Source: Spirochaetes bacterium GWF1_51_8
GTDB lineage: Bacteria; Spirochaetota; Brevinematia; Brevinematales; GWF1-51-8
Direction of reading: 5' to 3'
DNA: 33,668 nt
Assembly: GCA_001829415.1 (NCBI GenBank)
Contig: MIBE01000074.1
Span: 1 to 33,668 of the forward strand
Within the stretch, counting starts at the first letter, position 1; every line of letters begins with the position of its first letter. Of the stretch, positions 26,445 to 33,668 are shown piece after piece. The position numbers were made by a program, and so were the translations under genes. The notes below the pieces were generated by a model. It did not search any database, was not told where the DNA came from, and saw nothing but the letters and a program-made list of their open reading frames with translations.

Positions 26445-26656
26445 TTGACGAAGTCATGAAACACACGTTTTTTTGTCACTGCGAGACGCGAAGCGGTGAA
26501 GCAGTCTGTTTAATTTATATACCCAGTAATTAAATAGATTGCTTTGGCTATGGTTCGGCATCCCGACGATGAAGTCGGGACAAGCGCTCACCATGACGCC
26601 TCGCCTGTCTCCTTCTCCGAAGGAGAAGGCAGGCAATGACAAAATGACTTCGTCAA
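26445..26656. repeat. MITE-like palindromic element, copy D
   Basis: A 212-base element with perfect 13-base inverted ends TTGACGAAGTCAT (26445-26457) and ATGACTTCGTCAA (26644-26656). Inner ends are TTGTCACTGCGAG (26473-26485) and GGCAATGACAA. It carries an AAGCAGTCTG / CAGTAATTAAATAGATTGC core, a CCCGAC...GTCGGG hairpin and a CCTGTCTCC hairpin module (26604-26633). CCTCCGG flanks it on both sides (26434-26440 and 26664-26670). In inverse orientation it matches copy B closely. Confidence 0.88.
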
Positions 26657-26660
26657 CAAG

Positions 26661-26677
26661 CCCCCTCCGGGGGTTTT
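26661..26677 (+). terminator. Terminator-like hairpin beside copy D
   Basis: CCCCC, a TCC loop, GGGGG and TTTT. It lies at the right end of repeat copy D and could end transcription of CotH gene 3. Confidence 0.6.
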
Positions 26678-26715
26678 GCCGCCGGGTAAAGGTTTCCGGC
26701 CGAACGATTCTCCTG

Positions 26716-26743
26716 TTGTAATATTCAAACGATATGCTAAAAT
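26716..26743 (+). promoter_or_regulatory. Promoter of CotH gene 4
   Basis: TTGTAA (26716-26721), 16 bases and TAAAAT (26738-26743) with a TGC extended -10 in front. It lies 62 bases before the ATG of gene 4. Confidence 0.55.
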
Positions 26744-26805
26744 ACTCTTCCGCGAATCGGATTACCGTTGCGCTGTTTCCATGAATACTATGACGAGGAA
26801 TCGCT

Positions 26806-28218
26806 ATGAAAAACGCCGTTCTTTTCTTGACGCTTCTACTGGTTTCCTGCGGATATACGATCCGCCCCGCCGATCCCGCGACAATCTCGCTCGGGCCGGA
26901 ATATGTTTTCGATGTCAAGGCCTTGCCCGAGATACTGATCGAGATCGAGCCCGAAGAATGGAACCGGCTTCTCGCGTTCTTCGCGGCGAATCCCGAGAAC
27001 GAAGAATGCGTCCACGCCGATTTCACATTCATCAAGAACGGCCAATCCGAAACCCTGACGAATGTCGGTTTCCGTATCCGCGGCAATGTTTACAGCCGGA
27101 TGGCCCCCGAGGACGATATCGTCCACACCGCGGACTCGACACAGTGGCAGCAGAGCCATTTCCGCATCATCTTCGACAAGTACGGCAAATCGCAGGAGTT
27201 CCACACATTGGAAGCCCTGAACCTGAAAGCGTTCAACGGCGACCCCGCGATGGTGCGCGAGATATACTGTTTCGATCTCTTCCAGCGTTTCGGAGTAACT
27301 ATCGCGCCCCGTTCGAGCTACGTCCTATTAAGCATCCATGTCATAGGCGACGAATACCCCGCGTACTTCGGGGTGTACCGGATGAACGAGAGTATCGACG
27401 GCGCGATGATGAAAAACCGGTTCCCGGGCGACCCGGCCGGACAGCTTTGGAAATGCCTCTGGCCCGCCGACCTCGTTTATTCGATGATGGACGACAGTAT
27501 CGGGATGGAAAAGATCAGCCCCGAATCGCAGAGTATGAGCGAAAAGTTCGCATACGACCTGAAGACTAAAAAGACCGATTTCGCGCAGGCGAAATCCAAC
27601 CTGATCCAGTTCGCCGAGAACCTCTACAAACTCGAAGGAAAAGAACTGAAAAGCTGGCTCGATAAAAACCTCGATGTCCACCAGTTCCTCAAGGCCTATG
27701 CCGTCAACGTCCTTGTCGGGATGTGGGACGATTACTGGAACAATAAAAACAATTACTATATCTACCGCCACTCGTCGGGAATGTGGTACTTTATCCCATA
27801 CGACTACGACAACACCCTGGGGACATTCACCGGCGGTTTCGACGCTACGGTGGACGTGTTCTCGTGGGGGCAGTGGGCGAACGACTCCCAGCGCCCGTTG
27901 ATCTCGAAAGTGCTATCAATTCCGGAATACCGTCAGGCATACTCGAATTACCTGGTCACGCTGATCGATCCCGGGAAAGGCCTGTTCGACGCATGGGCGA
28001 GTATGAACCGGATCAAGGAATGGCACGCGATGATAAAACCGTGGGTGGATAATGACACGACCGGGCCTAAAAAGATCAAGGATAATCCGGCGTCGTGGGG
28101 CGAGAAGCCGTACTACAAGCTGCTTTCCGGCGACGACGACGACTACGGCAGCGGAGTTAATTACTTCAAGCAGAGAATCCTATACGCCCAGTATCAATTA
28201 AACCTGATCGAAGAATAG
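26806..28218 (+). CDS. CotH-family kinase lipoprotein 4 (short form)
   Basis: A 470-residue lipoprotein (lipobox LVSC, Cys15), kinase region only. Landmarks: RIRGNVYSRM (90-99), LKAFNGDPAMVREIYCFDLF (140-159), WDDYWNNKNNYYIY (307-320) and IPYDYDNTLG (330-339). It aligns with gene 3 almost from end to end, including NEECVHADFTFIKNGQS and the MKNRFPG region. It has its own promoter and GAGGA before the ATG, and ends in a strong hairpin. It differs from genes 1 and 2 in lacking FnIII and CBM48-like domains. Substrate not known. Confidence 0.88.
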   Translation: MKNAVLFLTLLLVSCGYTIRPADPATISLGPEYVFDVKALPEILIEIEPEEWNRLLAFFAANPENEECVHADFTFIKNGQSETLTNVGFRIRGNVYSRMAPEDDIVHTADSTQWQQSHFRIIFDKYGKSQEFHTLEALNLKAFNGDPAMVREIYCFDLFQRFGVTIAPRSSYVLLSIHVIGDEYPAYFGVYRMNESIDGAMMKNRFPGDPAGQLWKCLWPADLVYSMMDDSIGMEKISPESQSMSEKFAYDLKTKKTDFAQAKSNLIQFAENLYKLEGKELKSWLDKNLDVHQFLKAYAVNVLVGMWDDYWNNKNNYYIYRHSSGMWYFIPYDYDNTLGTFTGGFDATVDVFSWGQWANDSQRPLISKVLSIPEYRQAYSNYLVTLIDPGKGLFDAWASMNRIKEWHAMIKPWVDNDTTGPKKIKDNPASWGEKPYYKLLSGDDDDYGSGVNYFKQRILYAQYQLNLIEE

Positions 28219-28222
28219 CTCG

Positions 28223-28253
28223 GGGCGCGGATGAGTCCGCGCCCAGTTTATTT
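28223..28253 (+). terminator. Terminator after CotH gene 4
   Basis: GGGCGCGGA and TCCGCGCCC pair perfectly over 9 bp with a TGAG loop, then AGTTTATTT. Confidence 0.82.
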
Positions 28254-28340
28254 CCGAAAGAAACAAATCAAATCTTGATAAAATATAATTCTGCATTACA
28301 ATAAGCATGCTCCTTGGGAAAATCGCGGAGTGGAGGTTCG

Positions 28341-29267
28341 GTGTCCGATTACGACGGCAAATGGGCTTTTATCGATAATCCCGTAGCGGGAAGCGGATTT
28401 GCCGGGAGATACCTTCCCGAGGTTCGCGCCGAGATCAAGCGTTACCACCCGGGAGCGGACATCTTTTCGACCGAACGCCCCGGACATGCCACCGAACTTG
28501 CCGCCGGATTGATCGAGCAGGGCTATACCCATATCGTCGCGGTAGGCGGCGACGGGACGATCAACGAGATCGTGCAGAGCCTGATCGGGCATCCCGAGGT
28601 GACTTTCGGTGTGGTGTCAGCGGGTTCCGGCAACGATTTCGTCCATGTTCTCGGCTTCCCGGAGCGTTTCGCGGAGAAGGATTGGGTGAGCCTGTTTCAG
28701 GCGAAGAGTGTCAGGCTCGATGCCGGGAAGTGCAACGGGCGTTATTTTATCAACACACTGGGCGTGGGTTTCGACGCGCAGGTCGCGGCCGATTTCCATA
28801 AAATGAAAATCCGTAACGGGAAGCTCCGTTACTGGATCGCATTGATAAAAAACCTGATCGGTTATAAGCCGAAGCGGCTCAAGCTGGTCTCCGAAGAGTT
28901 TTCCGAAGACCGCGCGATGTTCATGATCAGCGTCGGTAACGGCCGATCGAGCGGAGGCGGGTTCGCGGTGCTGCCTAACGCTCTCGCGGACGACGGGCTG
29001 CTTGACGCCTGCGTGTTCAGGTTCAATAACGACGGGCTGATCCGGAAAACGAAGAAGCTCATGGAAGTGATCCGCGGCACACATAACCAGGATCCCACAG
29101 TGACGCCGTTCAGGACGAAGAAGCTCGTGATCGAGTCCTCCGAGGATATGCCGATGCACATCGACGGCGAATTGTTCGTTAATTCGCGCTTCGAGATCGA
29201 GATTATCCCGGCGGCGGTAAATGTGATAGTCAATCCGGGACACCCGAATTATTTAAAGGTTGTATAA
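28341..29267 (+). CDS. Diacylglycerol-kinase-type lipid kinase (YegS/DgkB-like)
   Basis: A 308-residue cytoplasmic kinase, probably phosphorylating diacylglycerol or a related lipid with ATP. The DAGK catalytic domain has NPVAGSG (about 14-20), the nucleotide-binding VAVGGDGTINEI (about 66-77) and SAGSGNDFV (93-101); the C-terminal beta domain has HIDGE, typical of the family. Length matches the usual 290-310 residues. The start is taken as GTG 28341, four bases after GGAGG; a TTG at 28314 in frame has no ribosome site. A TATAAT at 28284 may be the -10. The stop overlaps the next ATG by one base (TAATG), so translation is coupled to the HypF-like gene. Confidence 0.9.
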   Translation: MSDYDGKWAFIDNPVAGSGFAGRYLPEVRAEIKRYHPGADIFSTERPGHATELAAGLIEQGYTHIVAVGGDGTINEIVQSLIGHPEVTFGVVSAGSGNDFVHVLGFPERFAEKDWVSLFQAKSVRLDAGKCNGRYFINTLGVGFDAQVAADFHKMKIRNGKLRYWIALIKNLIGYKPKRLKLVSEEFSEDRAMFMISVGNGRSSGGGFAVLPNALADDGLLDACVFRFNNDGLIRKTKKLMEVIRGTHNQDPTVTPFRTKKLVIESSEDMPMHIDGELFVNSRFEIEIIPAAVNVIVNPGHPNYLKVV

Positions 29268-30835
29268 TGGAAAAGAAGTACTTGCGTTTCCCGAGCGGAA
29301 AAACATTTCTGATCGTAGATGAAATTTCAAAGGTAAAAAAGGATCGAACCCCTTACTTCCTCGTGTTCGATCACGACTTCCTGCTGTCGCACTTTCAGGC
29401 GGATACGAAGATGGACAGCAAATTCTGCCGCTCCCTTTTCGTCAAGCCGTCCAAGCTCGGTATCCGGCATATCACCCAGCGCGACGGGAAGTTCCATGTC
29501 ACGATCTGTTCGGGCGAGATGATGAAAAAGTGCGATAAAAACTGTTTCTTCAAAGACCTGCACCGTGAGTACGGGCAGGGTAAGTTTATCATCCTGAGCG
29601 AGGAGCACACCGACCATAAGAACGCCGTCGATACGGAATTTTCCCTGCCGTCGGTCTTCCAGTCGTTCATCCTCGACGATTACTTCCCGGTATCGTTCTC
29701 GCCGTTCTCGTTCCATACGATACCGTTCCCGGAGAATAAAAACAACCGCACGGCCCTGTCGTTCGGCGACGAGAACAATTTCACCATCGCGTATCTCGAG
29801 AAGAACGCGATCAACATATCCCCTCTCCTCGAACGGCTCGAGTCGTTCTACGAGATGGACGAGATGGACAGGCTTGTGAGCCTGATAGTCGGGCATCTCC
29901 AGTTCAAGGAATTGACCCTGATCCGCGACTACAACAACTTCTCCCTCATTGCCGACTACCTGAAGCGTTTCACCGATCTCCGCAAGGTCAACCATGTCTA
30001 CTCCCACCTCGCGAACGTCATGTACGAGAACGGTTTCGCGCAGAAGAAGGGGATCGGCGTGGTGTACGACTCGATCAGTTACGGCCCGCAGGGGAATATT
30101 CTGGGCGGCGAACTGATCTACGGCAATATCGGGAATTTCGAGATAGTCGGGCGCTGGAAGGAAGTCCCGTTGCCCGGCGGCGACGTCGCGAATATCGAAC
30201 CGTGGCGGATTTCCATCGCGCTTATCAAAGAGGCTATCGGCGGCGACCTGTCGAATATGCAGATTCCGCTGATCGGCAAGGTCAAGGCCGCGCAGAACTC
30301 GGCATATATCTTCGACGCGATCAATAAGGGCAATGTCAACTATACCCTGTCGTCGAGCATGCATCATATCATCTCGGCTATCGGGGAACTCTTGTTCTAC
30401 AAGGAGAAGACGTTCGAACAGGACTTCTTCGAGACGCTGGTAAACGAGATGGTGCCGATGGATACGGTGTACGACTATTATTCCCTGCCTATCGCCGACG
30501 AGGACGGCCTCTTCGTCATCAACACCTACGCCCTGATCCAGAAATTAGTCGGCGACCTTTTCGCGCAGGAGAACCCCGAAGGGCTGATGGGCAAGGTGGT
30601 GGATACGATCGCGAAGGCGACCGCGGACGCCGTCGAAAGGATATCCGACCGTTACCATGAGAAGAACGTTTTCCTGGCGGGAGAATTCTTCACCAATCCC
30701 GCGTGCCTGACGCTGATCTATGAGGAACTGCGTTCCCGCGGCTTCCATGTCCATATTCCGAAAACGATCCCCGCGGATAACAGCTCGGTCTCTGTCGGAC
30801 AACTGATCTACGATTTCTTCCAGGAAAACACATAA
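29267..30835 (+). CDS. HypF/Kae1-like ASKHA protein, stand-alone
   Basis: A 522-residue protein matching the Kae1-like C-terminal region of HypF. The metal-binding HxxxH is kept (His243, His247, in VNHVYSHLANVMYENG, like QHHHAHIASVMAENG), then GIGVVYDSISYGPQG with GGEL (265-282; Asp268) and LPGGDVANIEPWR (302-314). HypF's acylphosphatase, zinc-finger and YrdC parts are absent. The N-terminal 190 residues are different and carry Cys81, Cys89 and Cys93. No hydrogenase maturation gene is nearby. It is overlapped by one base with the lipid kinase and shares its transcript. True HypF carbamoylates for NiFe-hydrogenase cofactor; here the substrate is unknown and a new carbamoyl- or threonylcarbamoyl-type activity is possible. 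Confidence 0.78.
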   Translation: MEKKYLRFPSGKTFLIVDEISKVKKDRTPYFLVFDHDFLLSHFQADTKMDSKFCRSLFVKPSKLGIRHITQRDGKFHVTICSGEMMKKCDKNCFFKDLHREYGQGKFIILSEEHTDHKNAVDTEFSLPSVFQSFILDDYFPVSFSPFSFHTIPFPENKNNRTALSFGDENNFTIAYLEKNAINISPLLERLESFYEMDEMDRLVSLIVGHLQFKELTLIRDYNNFSLIADYLKRFTDLRKVNHVYSHLANVMYENGFAQKKGIGVVYDSISYGPQGNILGGELIYGNIGNFEIVGRWKEVPLPGGDVANIEPWRISIALIKEAIGGDLSNMQIPLIGKVKAAQNSAYIFDAINKGNVNYTLSSSMHHIISAIGELLFYKEKTFEQDFFETLVNEMVPMDTVYDYYSLPIADEDGLFVINTYALIQKLVGDLFAQENPEGLMGKVVDTIAKATADAVERISDRYHEKNVFLAGEFFTNPACLTLIYEELRSRGFHVHIPKTIPADNSSVSVGQLIYDFFQENT

Positions 30836-30849
30836 AAGCAATGTAATTC

Positions 30850-30878
30850 TTGAGAATTTTAAAAAAAGGGGTTATATT
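30850..30878 (+). promoter_or_regulatory. Promoter of the CsgG/FlgT-like barrel gene
   Basis: TTGAGA (30850-30855), 17 bases and TATATT (30873-30878). A second TATAAT lies at 30886 without a -35. The ATG is at 30922. Confidence 0.6.
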
Positions 30879-30921
30879 ATGGCGATATAATCCCTATAAA
30901 ATTTCCTTTATGGAGGTTCAA

Positions 30922-32490
30922 ATGAAAAGACTTTTTTGGGTTGTGTTAGCGATCGCGGGATTCTCCGGTCTGAGCTTCGGCGCGGACGCGGAAGTTTCCA
31001 AAAAAAGCGAAGTCGCTATCTTCGGGGTGTATTCATCTTATAATATGCCGAGCGCGGCCGTCGCTTACTTCGACGACCAGATGATCGGCGTATTCAACGA
31101 TCTCAAGCGTTTTAAAGTTATCGGCTTCCAGTACAGAATGGACGTCGCTTCCGCCGAGAAGTTCATCAAGAAGATCAAGGACTTGAAGAAAGAAGCGATC
31201 CTGAACGACAAGAACCTGATCGACGAAGACTTCGGCGTGGTAGTCATCCCCGCTGTCGACCTCGAAAAAATGGCGAATTCGTTCTTTATCGCCATCCCGA
31301 TCATCAGCGGATGGTCGGTAGAAAAACTCCAGATCGAAAAGAAGTCCAAGGATCTGAAAGGCAACACCACCTCGAAATGGGTGTGGGTGCATAAGGCCAG
31401 CGTCAACGTCTCGATCCGCCTGATCGACGCCGAGGGTAACCTTGTCGATATCTACAGCAGAGAAGCCAAGTATGAATCCGAAACCGGCGAACAGGACGCC
31501 TACCAGCACGCGATCAAAGACGCGGTTTGGGGATTGACATTCTTCCTCCGCAATATGGACGCGTTCAAGATCAAGACAAAAGTTCTCGAAGTTCCCGGCC
31601 CCGGTACCCTTTACATGGAGCTCGGTAAGGACATGGGTGTCGAGCCCGGTTACGAGTTCATAATCGAGAAATCTTCCGCCCTCGGCGCGACCGGCAAGAC
31701 CATCAAGATGGATGCGGGCCTGATCCGTGTCGAAAGTATCGGTGCGGATTATTCTATCGGTAAGGTCATTTTCGGCTCGCCTATCGCTAACGACCAGTTG
31801 ATCGAAGCCCCGATGATGGGCGGACGTCTGATGATCGGCGGCGGCGTTTCGATGGTCGACATCAAAGCCGGTAACGTATTCCTGCTCTACAACGACGACT
31901 CACCCGGTACCGACTGGTTCAGCAACACGTTCTCGTTCCCCGCACAGACTCTCGCGCCCCATATCGAACTTTCTTATGAACTCGAAGTCGGGTATGCTCT
32001 GCTCCTGAGATCTCAGATCGGTCTCTATGTCGCAAATCCTATCGCCCTCAACCTCGACCTCGGTGTAGGCTATGAGCTTTACATGGGCCCGTTCAGCATC
32101 GTTCCTTCGCTCGATATTACCGCAATAGGTAACTTTACCGATCTCGGTACAATGAAGAACACTTCTGTTTATATCACCATCAACGACCAGAACTATTACA
32201 GCGACTTAAATGTCAGCATGATGGGCATTACCGTCGGAGTCAAGCCCGGATTGTCGTTTAACTTCCAGTTCTCCCAGGGCTTCAAGCTCCGCATTTTCGG
32301 CGGATATAACTTGACCTTCCTGCCCTTCTACTCGATCACCTTCAAAGACGTGACCGATGAGAACAGGACTTCCACCGAAAACCTGAGCGATCCCAACTTC
32401 AAGTTCCTTGTCAACGGTACCGAACAGACTACCTTGCCGATCAACTATAGCGGCGCGTTCGGCGGACTGGAACTCATGTTCCGCTTCTAA
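30922..32490 (+). CDS. Secreted protein: CsgG/FlgT-like domain plus beta-barrel
   Basis: A 522-residue exported protein (signal peptide MKRLFWVVLAIAGFSGLSFG). Residues about 25-210 resemble CsgG/LpoB/FlgT-type periplasmic domains (VAIFGVYSSYNMPSAAVAYF, then FKVIGFQYRMDVASAEKF). A second unit (about 215-295; ELGKDMGVEPGYEFIIEKSS, then GLIRVESIGADYSIGKVI with a QLIEAP ending) resembles FlgT-C/flagellar-assembly type modules. Residues about 300-522 form an outer-membrane barrel ending in LELMFRF. Upstream in-frame starts are rejected: GGAGG lies five bases before 30922. Gene is monocistronic with two terminators after it. Function not known. Confidence 0.75.
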   Translation: MKRLFWVVLAIAGFSGLSFGADAEVSKKSEVAIFGVYSSYNMPSAAVAYFDDQMIGVFNDLKRFKVIGFQYRMDVASAEKFIKKIKDLKKEAILNDKNLIDEDFGVVVIPAVDLEKMANSFFIAIPIISGWSVEKLQIEKKSKDLKGNTTSKWVWVHKASVNVSIRLIDAEGNLVDIYSREAKYESETGEQDAYQHAIKDAVWGLTFFLRNMDAFKIKTKVLEVPGPGTLYMELGKDMGVEPGYEFIIEKSSALGATGKTIKMDAGLIRVESIGADYSIGKVIFGSPIANDQLIEAPMMGGRLMIGGGVSMVDIKAGNVFLLYNDDSPGTDWFSNTFSFPAQTLAPHIELSYELEVGYALLLRSQIGLYVANPIALNLDLGVGYELYMGPFSIVPSLDITAIGNFTDLGTMKNTSVYITINDQNYYSDLNVSMMGITVGVKPGLSFNFQFSQGFKLRIFGGYNLTFLPFYSITFKDVTDENRTSTENLSDPNFKFLVNGTEQTTLPINYSGAFGGLELMFRF

Positions 32491-32505
32491 GTACAATTCG
32501 ATAAT

Positions 32506-32538
32506 AAAAAAGGACGGGTTCTTGCCCGTCCTTTTTTT
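32506..32538 (+). terminator. Strong rho-independent terminator
   Basis: GGACGGG and CCCGTCC (7 bp, extended by A/T pairs) with a TTCTTG loop and a run of seven T. Confidence 0.93.
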
Positions 32539-32554
32539 ATTCTACTTGTTATAT

Positions 32555-32577
32555 GGACGACAGACCGTCCTTTTTTT
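32555..32577 (+). terminator. Second, weaker terminator
   Basis: GGACG and CGTCC with a 6-base loop, then seven T. Its 3' half (CCGTCCTTTTTTTAT) repeats that of the terminator at 32506, suggesting a local duplication. Confidence 0.6.
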
Positions 32578-32612
32578 ATGTATTATCCTATATAATCATT
32601 TCAGAACGAAAA

Positions 32613-32687
32613 CCTCGATACACCCCTTCGGGGCACTCGGTTTCCGGATGCCGAGTAGTTGTGAGCTTGTCGAACAACATATCGAGG
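32613..32687. repeat. 75-base palindromic intergenic repeat
   Basis: Inverted ends CCTCGATA (32613-32620) and TATCGAGG (32680-32687), with CCCCTTCGGGG and CTCGG...CCGAG hairpins inside and GAGCTTGTCGAAC near the right end. This resembles the widespread CTCGATAC/GACAAGCTC type of bacterial intergenic repeat. It lies between two convergent genes. Confidence 0.7.
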
Positions 32688-32692
32688 CATGT

Positions 32693-33668
32693 TTATATCT
32701 TCACGAGCCCGTACTGCAAACGCTTTTTCAGCAGGTACAATTCCGATTCCGCCCGCAGGTAGGTCAGTTCGGCCTGAAGCAGATTGTTCATGAGGAGCAT
32801 ATACTCCGGGTACTCGATCGCGTCGGTCTTGTACTGGTAGTCGTAGAGCTTCTGGAGCTCGCGCTCGATCTCGACATTCCCCTTCAACGCGGAAACCTTC
32901 TCGGTCAGCACCTCGATCCGTTTCCGCATCAGCTTCAGGCTGTACTCGAACTCTTTTATCAGGTTCTGCAGCGCGATCTCGTTATTGTTCTTCTGGTAAT
33001 TCAGTTGGCCGATCTTGTTCTCGCGCTCGAAGAAGTCGAAGAGGCTGAACGACAGACCGGCGCTGAAGCCCCATGACGACTGCTGTTCCCACATATCGTA
33101 GCCGTAGTTGAACGAGAGGCTGAGCTCGGGCAGGAAGTGCTCGCGTGCCGCGAGGCCGAGATCGATGGAGTTGTTCGCGATCTCGAGCGTTTTCTTCCCG
33201 ATATCGAGCGCGTACTGCGAGTTGCTCCCGGCGTCCGGCACCACCGGCACGCTTCCCGCGTCCCACATAGGCGCGATACCGGTCAGCGCGGTCAGTATCC
33301 GGAACTGCTCGGCGGATTTCTCCTGCTGGGCATAGTTATACTTTAAGTCCTGCTTCAGCAGAACGATCTCGTTCGAGAGCTTTTTCGCATTGAGGGCGAT
33401 CTCCTGCCCGTTCTTGAGCTTGATTTCCATCACCTTGAGCGTGCTTTCCTTCGCGCCGATATTCGCTTCGAGCAGCGCGGATTCTTTCTTGGCGACGCCG
33501 AGCGCGATGTACGCCTGTATGACCGAGTCGATATAGTTCCGTTTGTCGATCTCGGCCTGTATCTTGTTCATATCGAGCTGGTTGCCGGATTTGATCAGCC
33601 CCTGCACAATCGAGTCGACGTGCGAAAAGGATTCCGAGAATGAGATGCTCCCGCTCCACTCGTCGGAC
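32693..33668 (-). CDS. TolC-family outer-membrane efflux protein, partial
   Basis: The C-terminal 325 residues of a longer gene: the reading frame stays open to the window edge, and the GTG near 33607 is not a real start. The product is made of long amphipathic coiled-coil helices (KKESALLEANIGAKESTLKV, NGQEIALNAKKLSNEIVLLK, LQAELTYLRAESELYLLKKR) separated by barrel strands (LPELSLSFNYGYDMW, WGFSAGLSFSLFDFFER). This is the TolC repeat with the typical PxLSLSxxYG and GLSLSxPLF strand pattern. TolC proteins form the outer-membrane channel of efflux pumps and type I secretion. Partner adaptor and pump genes, if linked, lie beyond the window. Confidence 0.88.
   Translation of the reverse strand, partial: SDEWSGSISFSESFSHVDSIVQGLIKSGNQLDMNKIQAEIDKRNYIDSVIQAYIALGVAKKESALLEANIGAKESTLKVMEIKLKNGQEIALNAKKLSNEIVLLKQDLKYNYAQQEKSAEQFRILTALTGIAPMWDAGSVPVVPDAGSNSQYALDIGKKTLEIANNSIDLGLAAREHFLPELSLSFNYGYDMWEQQSSWGFSAGLSFSLFDFFERENKIGQLNYQKNNNEIALQNLIKEFEYSLKLMRKRIEVLTEKVSALKGNVEIERELQKLYDYQYKTDAIEYPEYMLLMNNLLQAELTYLRAESELYLLKKRLQYGLVKI

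Noticed and set aside
12837-28250. Possible CRISPR array among the repeats
   Set aside because: The repeats are palindromic, widely spaced and have no regular spacers; no cas gene is seen.
29327-30367. Minus-strand ORF of 346 codons opposite the HypF-like gene
   Set aside because: Shadow of a gene with clear motifs; composition is the Arg/Val/Asp type typical of antisense frames here.

Overview
The window reads as chromosomal DNA of a diderm (outer-membrane) bacterium of roughly even base composition. The evidence is many lipobox lipoproteins, several outer-membrane beta-barrel candidates (two end in a C-terminal Phe), a TolC-family protein, SPOR and PorV/UPF0164-like proteins, and chemotaxis enzymes CheR and CheD. 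The mix (UPF0164-like barrel, CheR/CheD, DUF4340, DUF4956, many secreted repeat proteins) suggests an uncultured spirochaete-like or neighbouring lineage. That is inference only: no rRNA or universal marker gene lies in the window, and no tRNA or CRISPR array was seen.

Layout. 190-1827 (minus): DUF4340 membrane-anchored protein and a CBS/PAS-like sensor protein, abutting exactly, behind a good sigma70-type promoter. 1954-7940 (minus): a four-gene secreted operon (small lipoprotein, two parallel beta-helix lipoproteins, a PEGA/beta-barrel protein) ending in a hairpin terminator. 8070-8993 (plus): SPOR-domain membrane protein with its own terminator. 9286-10002 (minus): membrane-anchored coiled-coil protein. 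10116-11447 (plus): outer-membrane barrel. 11448-11896: repeat-rich gap. 11897-12115: 72-residue Cys protein. 12282-17373 (plus): a 1353-residue secreted protein with carbohydrate-binding modules and eight Ig-like repeats, followed by a PorV/UPF0164-like barrel; this operon has a consensus promoter with a cre/LacI-type operator. 17725-20166 (minus): cheR-cheD-DUF4956-DUF2721. 20433-28218 (plus): four tandem CotH-family kinase lipoproteins, the first two with C-terminal extensions that resemble glycogen/starch-binding domains. 28341-30835 (plus): diacylglycerol-kinase-type lipid kinase overlapping a lone HypF/Kae1-like protein. 30922-32490 (plus): two-part periplasmic/beta-barrel protein. 32693-33668 (minus): TolC-family protein cut by the window end.

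Two themes join the regions. First, surface carbohydrate: the large secreted protein has a CBM26-like module inside a CBM9/DOMON-like domain, two CotH kinases carry CBM48/AMPK-type domains, and a cre-type operator (plus a weaker copy at the first CotH gene) hints at common sugar-responsive control. DUF4956, a known neighbour of CotH genes, lies divergently beside the CotH array, fused into a chemotaxis operon. Second, the gaps hold a modular family of about 150-210 bp palindromic, MITE-like elements. These share terminal inverted repeats, carry nested hairpins, abut terminator hairpins and in places are flanked by direct duplications; two copies (11.6 kb and 26.5 kb) are near-identical in opposite orientation.
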